NCBI GenBank assembly: GCA_019423635.1
Contig: JAHZBA010000036.1
Location: 1-24,448 of the forward strand
Reading direction: 5' to 3'
DNA from: Clostridiales bacterium
GTDB taxonomy: Bacteria > Bacillota > Clostridia > Oscillospirales > Oscillospiraceae
DNA: 24,448 nt
Part shown: positions 1-4,799 of the stretch, one piece after another
Layout: each line of letters opens with the position of its first letter
Numbering within the stretch: the first letter of the stretch is position 1
Translations under genes and position numbers: made by a program
Notes under the pieces: generated by a model
Seen by the model: the letters and a program-made list of their open reading frames with translations, nothing else
The model's database searches: none
Told to the model about the DNA's origin: nothing

Positions 1-292
1 CCGGGTACTCCGCCGTGATGACCCGGCCCTCGTGGCGGTGCTCGTCGATGCCGAAATCGTAAGTCACCGCCAGGGGCTCCCGGCGGGTGAAGATCGCCGT
101 GCCGGAGTAGCCGGCCTTGTCGGCGCAGTTCCAGAAACGGAAATACCCCGGCAGGTCAAATTCCGCCTGCTCCGGGCGCATTTTTGTCTCCTGGAGGCAG
201 ATCATATCCGCGTTGGCCACGGCGCAGAAGTCCAAAAAGCCCTTCCCCAAACAGGCCCGCAGGCCGTTGACGTTCCAAGATACCAAGCGCAT
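1..292 (-). CDS. xth: Exodeoxyribonuclease III, 5' part only (runs off the left edge)
   Basis: This is the N-terminal 97 residues of an exonuclease III/AP endonuclease family protein, which cuts DNA 5' of abasic sites in base-excision repair in the cytoplasm. The product opens MRLVSWNVNGLRA, the classic family start with the metal/DNA-binding Asn (N8), and carries LQETK with the metal-binding Glu at about residue 35. The rest (catalytic His/Asp) lies outside the window. I chose the ATG at 292-290 because it begins exactly at the conserved motif; AGGAGG lies about 11 nt upstream. An ATG at 297-295 is in another frame. The gene is monocistronic at this end with its own promoter at 329-357 and is divergent from the locus at 382-800. 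Family assignment is firm; the exact subfamily (ExoA/Xth) is not resolved by a partial sequence. Confidence 0.93.
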   Translation of the reverse strand, partial: MRLVSWNVNGLRACLGKGFLDFCAVANADMICLQETKMRPEQAEFDLPGYFRFWNCADKAGYSGTAIFTRREPLAVTYDFGIDEHRHEGRVITAEYP

Positions 293-328
293 CGCATAAT
301 GGTCCTCCTGTCTCTCATTTTGATACGT

Positions 329-357
329 AGTATAGCGGATTTTTCCGGGAAAAACAA
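329..357 (-). promoter_or_regulatory. Sigma-A-type promoter of xth
   Basis: On the minus strand a TTGTTT -35 (352-357) and TATACT -10 (329-334) are separated by exactly 17 nt. The -10 lies about 37 nt upstream of the xth start, which suits a short leader carrying the AGGAGG site. Confidence 0.7.
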
Positions 358-381
358 GGCGTCGGACGGGGGAGCGGGAAA

Positions 382-410
382 TTGACAAAGGGTAGGGTGT
401 TTGGTACAAT
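382..410 (+). promoter_or_regulatory. Near-consensus sigma-A promoter of the toxin-like transcript
   Basis: A perfect TTGACA (382-387), a 17-nt spacer and TACAAT (405-410) form one of the best vegetative promoters in the window. It points right, away from xth. The first ORF with any family-like character downstream is the 25-codon ORF at 592, so a strong promoter drives a very short message. The MATE gene at 811 could also be reached if the hairpin at 647-676 is read through. Confidence 0.8.
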
Positions 411-444
411 GTATTTGGAAGGGAATCCCGCGTCAAGCGCAGGC

Positions 445-470
445 GGTTGGTTACCTCCTCCGAAAGGAGA
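445..470 (+). promoter_or_regulatory. Leader hairpin with orphaned Shine-Dalgarno
   Basis: CTCCT and AGGAG pair around a CCGAA loop, so the AGGAG Shine-Dalgarno (464-468) is sequestered in the leader RNA. No start codon follows at a normal distance: six bases later a 115-bp dispersed repeat begins (476), and the next matching ORF starts at 592. I infer that this site once served that ORF. Confidence 0.5.
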
Positions 471-475
471 TTAAC

Positions 476-590
476 GGGGCCCCCGCGAAACGTAAGCGAA
501 GCGGGTTTCGTGGGGAGAGGAAAAAGGAATGGAGCGGGCGTAGTTTTCGCCGGAGGCGGAAACGGAGTGGAGCGGAATTTCTTTCGACGA
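476..590 (+). repeat. 115-bp dispersed repeat element, copy 1
   Basis: The element starts GGGGCCCCCGC and ends TTTCGACGA. A second copy, about 85% identical by eye and with the same two ends, lies inverted at 12925-13040 inside another repeat. It contains two self-complementary parts: CGAAAC/GTTTCG flanked by CCCC/GGGG, and a GTTTTCGCC/GGCGGAAAC stem. It encodes no protein. Two independent loci with identical boundaries suggest a non-autonomous mobile or REP-like element. Here it separates a Shine-Dalgarno from the ORF at 592. Confidence 0.7.
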
Positions 591-591
591 T

Positions 592-669
592 ATGCGGATT
601 ACGCTACATATCGGGGACTTTACAGTCACGATCATCGTAAAACGCAGAAACCGCCACCCTGGCCGGTGA
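592..669 (+). CDS. 25-aa peptide, putative type I toxin-like (probably separated from its ribosome-binding site)
   Basis: A 25-codon ORF encodes a peptide beginning MRITLHIGDFTVTIIV and ending in a basic tail KRRNRHPGR. The first part alternates hydrophobic and polar residues and the tail is strongly positive, a layout compatible with a small membrane-active peptide, but I cannot name a defined family. Its last third lies inside a bidirectional hairpin (647-676), and an antisense promoter at 740-767 points into its 3' end, the arrangement typical of type I toxin-antitoxin loci. No Shine-Dalgarno lies within 15 nt of the ATG; an in-frame stop at 541-543 rules out a longer ORF. The likely original site (464-468) is now more than 120 nt away because of the repeat at 476-590. 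Translation may be weak or abolished. Confidence 0.45.
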   Translation: MRITLHIGDFTVTIIVKRRNRHPGR

Positions 670-733
670 CGGTTTCTATTTCTTAGAAGACGTTAACAAC
701 TAGGGCTAACCGCTTGCGGCGGGGGACCCTTCC
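640..733 (-). ncRNA. Putative antisense RNA (antitoxin-like) to the 25-aa ORF
   Basis: The minus-strand promoter at 740-767 predicts a start near 733. On this strand the hairpin at 647-676 is followed by a T-containing tail (TTTT at about 640-643), giving a predicted transcript of about 95 nt. It contains a CCGC/GCGG mini-hairpin near its 5' end and overlaps the last 10 codons of the ORF at 592 plus its 3' untranslated region. The role as RNA antitoxin is inferred from geometry only. Confidence 0.5.
647..676. terminator. Bidirectional terminator hairpin between sense and antisense transcripts
   Basis: GAAACCGCCACC and GGTGACGGTTTC form a 12-bp stem with one mismatch around the 6-nt loop CTGGCC. 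U-rich tracts follow on both strands (CTATTTCTT on plus, TGCGTTTT on minus), so it can end both convergent RNAs. Confidence 0.65.
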
Positions 734-739
734 ACCCTC

Positions 740-767
740 ATGATACCATACTTCTGACAAAAGTCAA
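740..767 (-). promoter_or_regulatory. Extended -10 promoter of the antisense RNA
   Basis: On the minus strand TTGACT (762-767), a 16-nt spacer and TATCAT (740-745) preceded by TGG (an extended -10). It lies between the 25-aa ORF and the MATE gene and points left, back into the ORF. No protein-coding gene lies in that direction before xth. Confidence 0.65.
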
Positions 768-810
768 GGCAATCCTGAGACATCCCGCAAGGACAGACAG
801 GAGGTCTCCC

Positions 811-2163
811 ATGAATCGGGAACGCGGCACCAGAGATATGACAACCGGCAGCCCCGCGGGGCACCTGCTGGCCTTCTCCCTTCCGCTGCTGGCGGGGAGC
901 TTTCTCCAGCAGCTCTACAACATGGTGGACAGCTGGGTGGTGGGCAACTACGTGGGGGACTCCGCCCTGGCCGCCGTGGGGGTGGGCTTCCCGGTGGTGT
1001 TCATGTTCACCTCCCTCTTCATGGGCCTTGCCAACGGCGGCACGGTGGTGATCGCCCAGTTCTACGGCGCCGGGCGGATGGACCGGGTCCGGGACGCCAT
1101 CGACACCATCTACACCGCCTTCGTCTGCGCCGCCGTGCCCATCACGGCGGTCTCCGTGCTGCTGGTGCGGCCCCTGCTCCTCCTGCTCCAGGTGAAGCCC
1201 GACGCCTACGGCGACGCCTGGCTGTATCTGACGGTGGTCTGCGCCGGGCTGGTGGGGGCCATCGGCTACAACCTGAACGCCGGCATCCTGGGCGGCCTGG
1301 GGAACTCCCGGACGACGCTTTTGTTTCTGGCGGTCTCCTCGGTGCTGAATATCGTGCTGGATCTGGTGCTGGTGCTTCTGGGAGGCCTGGGGGTGCTGGG
1401 GGTGGCTCTGGGGACCATCCTTGCCCAGGCGGTCTCCTGGCTCTTCGGCATCTTCTACATCAACCGCCGCTATCCGGACCTTGCCATCCGCCCCTTCTGC
1501 CGCCGCTTTGACCGAACCCTCTTCCGCCAGATCATGGGCATCGGCCTGCCGGCGGGCATCCAGATGTCCCTGGTGGCCCTGGGCTCCATGGCGGTGATGG
1601 GAAAGATCAACGCCTTCGGCAAGGAGTACACCGCCGCCTACAACGTGGGCTCCCGGCTGGACCAGCTGGGCTTTCTGCCGGTGCAGAGCCTGTCCAACGC
1701 CGTCACGGCCTTTGTGGGCCAGAATGTCGGGGCCCGGCGGATGGACCGGGTCCGGCAGGGCATCCGGATCACGGTGGGGGCCGCCCTGGTGTGGTCTCTT
1801 GTGATGCAGATTCTGATCCCCCTGGGCCCCGTCCTGGTGGCCTGCTTCTCCGACACGGCCCTGGTCATTGAGGCGGGGGCGGTGTACCTCAGGTGCATCA
1901 TGCCCTTCTACCCGCTGTTCTCCGTGATGTTCTGTCTGAACAACGCCATGCGGGGGGCGGGGGACAGCGTGTTCCCCATGGTGGATGTGATCCTGTCGCT
2001 GATCCTGCTGCGGGTCCCGGCGGTCTTTTACCTGGCGGACCACTACGGCCCGGACTATATGTACTACGGCATCGGCATCGGCTGGGTGCTGGGATTCTCT
2101 TTGTCGGTGATCTACTACCTCTCCGGGCGCTGGAAACGGAAGGGGAGCCTGGCGGAGCAATAG
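811..2163 (+). CDS. MATE family efflux transporter
   Basis: A 450-residue polytopic membrane protein of the multidrug and toxic compound extrusion family, which exports drugs or metabolites in exchange for Na+ or H+. The length is normal for the family and hydrophobic segments consistent with twelve helices run throughout. Family-typical stretches include LPLLAGSFLQQLYNMVDS near the N-terminus, GGLGNSRTT near the middle of the first half, and NAMRGAGDS in the second half. AGGAGG lies 7 nt before the ATG. The PLD-like gene starts 17 nt after the stop, so the two are probably co-transcribed. The substrate cannot be read from sequence. I see no clear promoter between 680 and 800, so transcription may come from the promoter at 382-410 by read-through. 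Confidence 0.93.
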   Translation: MNRERGTRDMTTGSPAGHLLAFSLPLLAGSFLQQLYNMVDSWVVGNYVGDSALAAVGVGFPVVFMFTSLFMGLANGGTVVIAQFYGAGRMDRVRDAIDTIYTAFVCAAVPITAVSVLLVRPLLLLLQVKPDAYGDAWLYLTVVCAGLVGAIGYNLNAGILGGLGNSRTTLLFLAVSSVLNIVLDLVLVLLGGLGVLGVALGTILAQAVSWLFGIFYINRRYPDLAIRPFCRRFDRTLFRQIMGIGLPAGIQMSLVALGSMAVMGKINAFGKEYTAAYNVGSRLDQLGFLPVQSLSNAVTAFVGQNVGARRMDRVRQGIRITVGAALVWSLVMQILIPLGPVLVACFSDTALVIEAGAVYLRCIMPFYPLFSVMFCLNNAMRGAGDSVFPMVDVILSLILLRVPAVFYLADHYGPDYMYYGIGIGWVLGFSLSVIYYLSGRWKRKGSLAEQ

Positions 2164-2180
2164 AGGGCGGAGGCGGCAGT

Positions 2181-3425
2181 ATGCTTGAGTTATTGACAAG
2201 CAATCACTTTGAGAAAATTCTGGATCTTTTTGACGGCACGGAGCGGGAGATCAAAATCATCAGTCCCTTCCTGGCGCTGTCCATGGCGGAGAAGCTCTGC
2301 GCCGCCGTCAGGGACAGCGGGGCGTCCTGCACCCTGATTACCCGCTTATATCTGGAGGATCTGATTGCCCGGGCCAACAGCCTGGACGCCCTGGAGCTGA
2401 TGATGCGGCAGGGAATTGAGATCTGTCTGGTAAAAAGGCTCCACACCAAGCTGTATCTGTTTGATACAGATCATGCGATCCTGGGCTCCGCCAACTTTAC
2501 CAACGGCGGATTCAAAAGCAATCTGGAGCTGTCGCTGCTGATCAGTGAAGAGCCCCGGATAATCGGAGAGCTGCACGGCTATTTTGACGGCCTTGTGAAG
2601 AGGCTGAGGTGCGAGGAGGGCGGCAGACTGACCACAGCGGTTCTTGAGGAGGCACGGAAGGCATACAGCGCGTTATTCTATTCCAAGACGAAGGGCGGCT
2701 CCACTGCCGTCCACAGCTGGAAAATGTACGGCGCGGCCCTGGACCAGAAGAGCAGGCTGGCGCGTCAGGCGGATCTGGAGGAGGAGTTCGCCCGCTGCAG
2801 AGAAGAGCAGGACCTGGTCTGCACCCTGTTCCAGGAGGCGGAGCGGCCGGAACAGATCCGGTATCCCTTCAACATCTGGCTGAAATTTATCGGTGAGGGA
2901 GACAACCGTCTTCCGCCGGACCAGCCCTTCTCTGTGACTGCGGTGACAGAGGGCGGACGTACCCTGTGCCTGTCCAACTACTCCTTCAGGGCGCGCTCCG
3001 TCAAAGACGGTGATGAGATTTACTTGGCGGCGCTGACCACCAACCACGATGGAAGAAATCTGCCCGTCATCGTGGGCCGGGGACATCTGGCCGGTTTTTC
3101 CGACCGGAATCGGGTATCCGATTCCATGCTGCGGCAGCACGGCTGGATGGAGCACTATCCCTGGTATTGCATCATCAAAGACTGCGAGGTGCTCAACGCG
3201 CCGGTCCGGGAGGGTGTCTCCCTGGACACGGTGTGGACCGTCTTGCGCTCCGACACCTACCTGGCCTCCTTTGGCCGGAACGAGGACATCCCCACTGTGG
3301 CGCGGAAACACTATCAAAGAGCCCATATTCGGCTGTCCGGAAACGCAAAACAGGAGATCGACCGGAGGCTGGACCAGCTGATCGCCCGGTTCGGCGCACT
3401 CCGCTATGTGTCGGACCCTGAATGA
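2181..3425 (+). CDS. Phospholipase D-like domain protein with one HKD motif
   Basis: A 414-residue soluble protein with a single perfect HKD signature: H88-x-K90-x4-D95-x6-GSxN (G102-S103-A104-N105). The family uses this motif for phosphodiester chemistry in nucleases and phospholipases; proteins with one motif usually dimerise to build the active site. Residues 1-165 form the PLD-like domain. The C-terminal 250 residues, with an acidic/coiled-coil-like segment near 205-240, match no domain I recognise. There is no signal peptide, so a cytoplasmic nuclease-like role is more likely than lipid hydrolysis. The ATG at 2181 is preceded by GGAGG at 7 nt and lies 17 nt after the MATE stop. The 5' end looks slightly AT-richer than its neighbours, which might hint at a separate origin. 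Function unknown; a DNA-processing or defence role is only a guess. Confidence 0.8.
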   Translation: MLELLTSNHFEKILDLFDGTEREIKIISPFLALSMAEKLCAAVRDSGASCTLITRLYLEDLIARANSLDALELMMRQGIEICLVKRLHTKLYLFDTDHAILGSANFTNGGFKSNLELSLLISEEPRIIGELHGYFDGLVKRLRCEEGGRLTTAVLEEARKAYSALFYSKTKGGSTAVHSWKMYGAALDQKSRLARQADLEEEFARCREEQDLVCTLFQEAERPEQIRYPFNIWLKFIGEGDNRLPPDQPFSVTAVTEGGRTLCLSNYSFRARSVKDGDEIYLAALTTNHDGRNLPVIVGRGHLAGFSDRNRVSDSMLRQHGWMEHYPWYCIIKDCEVLNAPVREGVSLDTVWTVLRSDTYLASFGRNEDIPTVARKHYQRAHIRLSGNAKQEIDRRLDQLIARFGALRYVSDPE

Positions 3426-3460
3426 CGGAAAATTTTCACCGGCCAAAGGGAAATCTAATA

Positions 3461-3485
3461 CAGGGACAGCTGTCAGCTGTCCCTG
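3461..3485. repeat. 25-bp perfect palindrome (12-bp arms, 1-nt centre)
   Basis: CAGGGACAGCTG and CAGCTGTCCCTG flank a single T, 35 nt after the PLD-like gene stop. It could act as a terminator-like hairpin, but no T-run follows. It could equally be a dispersed palindromic repeat. Confidence 0.6.
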
Positions 3486-3551
3486 CGCCATTTCCTCCCA
3501 AACGCGGACAGGGTAAAATACGCCGCGGGACACGCCTGAAAACCGCGGGGC

Positions 3552-3581
3552 TTGACGGGCGGCGAGCCGGCGTGGTATTCT
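3552..3581 (+). promoter_or_regulatory. Promoter of the RNHCP leader/gene unit
   Basis: TTGACG (3552-3557), an 18-nt spacer and TATTCT (3576-3581). The predicted start near 3588 leaves about 45 nt before the leader peptide ATG and about 150 nt before the RNHCP gene, a long leader for a short gene. Confidence 0.65.
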
Positions 3582-3632
3582 GATGAACAGCCCGCCGCCT
3601 GGCGGAGCAACGGAAAAAAGGAGCTGTGTCTT

Positions 3633-3665
3633 ATGAAGCGCATACACTGTGATCGTGTGGGCTGA
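3633..3665 (+). CDS. 10-aa leader peptide MKRIHCDRVG upstream of the RNHCP gene
   Basis: A ten-codon ORF with a good AAGGAG Shine-Dalgarno 9 nt upstream and a TGA stop inside the first hairpin arm of the downstream regulatory RNA. Its 3' half (3651-3665) is the left side of hairpin 1:2, so a ribosome stalled late on this ORF would melt that hairpin. Size, placement and overlap resemble the leader peptides of erm and cat resistance genes. Which compound or condition would stall the ribosome cannot be read from the sequence. Confidence 0.65.
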   Translation: MKRIHCDRVG

Positions 3666-3729
3666 CCGGGAGGTCAGAATCACACCATCCAGATGACCTC
3701 CCATAGAATTCAATCATTCTATCAGGAGG
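3651..3729 (+). promoter_or_regulatory. Four-segment translational attenuator controlling the RNHCP gene
   Basis: Hairpin 1:2 pairs CTGACC (3662-3667) with GGTCAG (3672-3677), extended by GTGTG/CACAC (3655-3659/3681-3685) and GAT/ATC. Hairpin 3:4 pairs CCTCC (3697-3701) with GGAGG (3725-3729), the Shine-Dalgarno of the RNHCP gene, extended by a 7-bp ATAGAAT/ATTCTAT stem. The alternative 2:3 hairpin pairs GGGAGGTCA (3668-3676) perfectly with TGACCTCCC (3694-3702) and is incompatible with both. Stalling on the leader peptide should block segment 1, allow 2:3 and free the Shine-Dalgarno. The pairings are seen directly; the switching is inferred. Confidence 0.7.
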
Positions 3730-3738
3730 AACCATCCC

Positions 3739-4152
3739 ATGAACCGGGAGAACAAGAAAAAGACCTTTGAAAAGGGGTATTACAAAACCCACTCCTGCAA
3801 GGAGACCTTTCTCTGCAAATTCTGCGGCTGGCCTGTGGGCCCGGAGGGCGCCGGAAGCGGACACCGCAACCACTGCCCCAACTGCCTGACCAGCCTCCAT
3901 CTGGACATCGAGCCGGGGGACCGGGCGGCGGACTGCGGCGGGCTGATGGAGCCGGTGGCGGTCTGGGTCCGCAAGGGCGGCGAGTGGGCCATCATCCACC
4001 GCTGCAAGCGGTGCGGGGCGCTGTCGTCCAACCGCGTGGCGGCGGACGACGATCCCATGAAGCTGCTGTCCATCGCGGCGCGGCCCATGGCTTCCCCGCC
4101 GTTCCCCATCGAGCATCTGTGGAAGCGGGCGGGGTTTGCTGAAGACGAATAA
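3739..4152 (+). CDS. RNHCP domain-containing zinc-ribbon-like protein
   Basis: A 137-residue cytoplasmic protein containing the motif HRNHCPNC that names the RNHCP family. Further pairs of cysteines (CKFCGWPV near residue 29, CKRCG near residue 94) make a zinc-ribbon-like fold likely. As far as I know the family has no established biochemical role. The start is set by GGAGG (3725-3729) 9 nt upstream, the site masked in the attenuator hairpin. The gene has its own promoter and appears monocistronic, ending in a GC-rich hairpin at 4159-4185. The attenuator suggests that expression is tied to ribosome stalling, so a role in translation stress or antibiotic response is a reasonable inference but not shown. 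Confidence 0.85.
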   Translation: MNRENKKKTFEKGYYKTHSCKETFLCKFCGWPVGPEGAGSGHRNHCPNCLTSLHLDIEPGDRAADCGGLMEPVAVWVRKGGEWAIIHRCKRCGALSSNRVAADDDPMKLLSIAARPMASPPFPIEHLWKRAGFAEDE

Positions 4153-4158
4153 GAGGAA

Positions 4159-4185
4159 GCGGGCGGGCTGCCACAGCCCGCCCGC
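4159..4185 (+). terminator. GC-rich hairpin after the RNHCP gene
   Basis: GCGGGCGGGCT and AGCCCGCCCGC form a perfect 11-bp stem around a 5-nt loop, 6 nt after the stop codon. The tail is only weakly T-rich, so termination may be partial. Confidence 0.6.
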
Positions 4186-4436
4186 TATGTATTACGCGGC
4201 TTTTCGCGGTTCCTGCACATACTGTTACCCTGGGCCATCCTCCATGGAGTTCCCTCCCCCGGATCACCGGATCTCACTCCTGCGGCGGCTCCTCCTGCGC
4301 AGGATCTGCCCATTTTGCGGCCCCGCTCCATGCAAGATCCTCTCCGCAGGGCGCCCGGAGAAGCCGGCCTGGACCTCACCCTCGGTGCGCCGCCTGGTTC
4401 CGGGGCATTTCCGGCAGAAGCGGCGGGCCGGGTCGT
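4186..4436. other. Non-coding stretch with no recognised feature
   Basis: Open frames cross this segment on both strands, but their translations are rich in Arg, Pro and Ser with no family resemblance and no ribosome-binding sites. I see nothing else here. Confidence 0.5.
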
Positions 4437-4469
4437 CCCGCCCTACAGATCCAATTTGTGAGACGGGCG
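4437..4469. repeat. Short palindromic repeat with ACAGATC/AATTTGTGAGAC core, copy 1
   Basis: The core is shared with an inverted copy at 15681-15711 (about 23 of 26 positions). The outer arms differ but stay complementary within each copy: CGCCC/GGGCG here, CGCCTG/CAGGCG there. That suggests selection for the hairpin. Confidence 0.5.
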
Positions 4470-4508
4470 AGGCTCTTGGCTTTGGGAGTGTCCGATTCGA
4501 AGATATTT

Positions 4509-4625
4509 TGTAGGGGCGGATATCATCCGCCCGTCCCGCGGGAGAACCGGTATGGGGGATCAATGCCCGTCCAAGGGGAGGTCCGGTGTTCGTGGGGAGA
4601 CGGGCGGCTGATAGCCGCCCCTACA
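4509..4625. repeat. 117-bp MITE-like element with 27-bp terminal inverted repeats
   Basis: The left end (4509-4535, starting TGTAGGGGCGG) and the reverse complement of the right end (4599-4625) agree at 25 of 27 positions. Each end is itself a small hairpin (GGGCGG-type arms around TATCA). A further 10-bp inverted pair, GGGAGTGTCC/GGACACTCCC (4484-4493 and 4668-4677), encloses the element. There is no ORF inside. A related hairpin occurs at 15838-15863. This is a candidate non-autonomous mobile element; no transposase is in the window. Confidence 0.65.
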
Positions 4626-4692
4626 GCAGCGTTTCATGAATATGCGGACGTAATAAACTGCACGTTTGGACACTCCCCTGACGTTCCGCCCC

Positions 4693-4721
4693 TTGAAGCT
4701 CCCGAAAAAATATGCTATATT
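4693..4721 (+). promoter_or_regulatory. Promoter of metG
   Basis: TTGAAG (4693-4698), a 17-nt AT-rich spacer and TATATT (4716-4721), 79 nt upstream of the metG ATG. The leader is too short for a T-box and shows no specifier or GGTGG antiterminator motif. Confidence 0.65.
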
Positions 4722-4799
4722 AAAAAATACTGTGAATATCCGGTCCGCAAATACCGGCGCCCTTTCATTCGGGGCCGCCGCGAAAAAGGAGAAACCCCC

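Noticed and set aside
401..686. Two 79-codon frames across the toxin-like locus
   Set aside because: Both run through the dispersed repeat in frames without family features; the 25-codon ORF fits the promoter-terminator layout better.
706..2199. Long open frame of 497 codons on the minus strand opposite the MATE gene
   Set aside because: The translation is His/Gln/Gly-rich with no family features; it is the antisense shadow of a well-supported membrane protein gene in GC-rich DNA.
4136..4513. 125-codon frame after the RNHCP gene
   Set aside because: It starts inside the RNHCP coding end, crosses its terminator hairpin and repeat sequence, and shows no family resemblance.
4626..4799. T-box or S-box riboswitch upstream of metG
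   Set aside because: Promoter-to-start distance is about 80 nt and there is no GGTGG antiterminator or other riboswitch signature.
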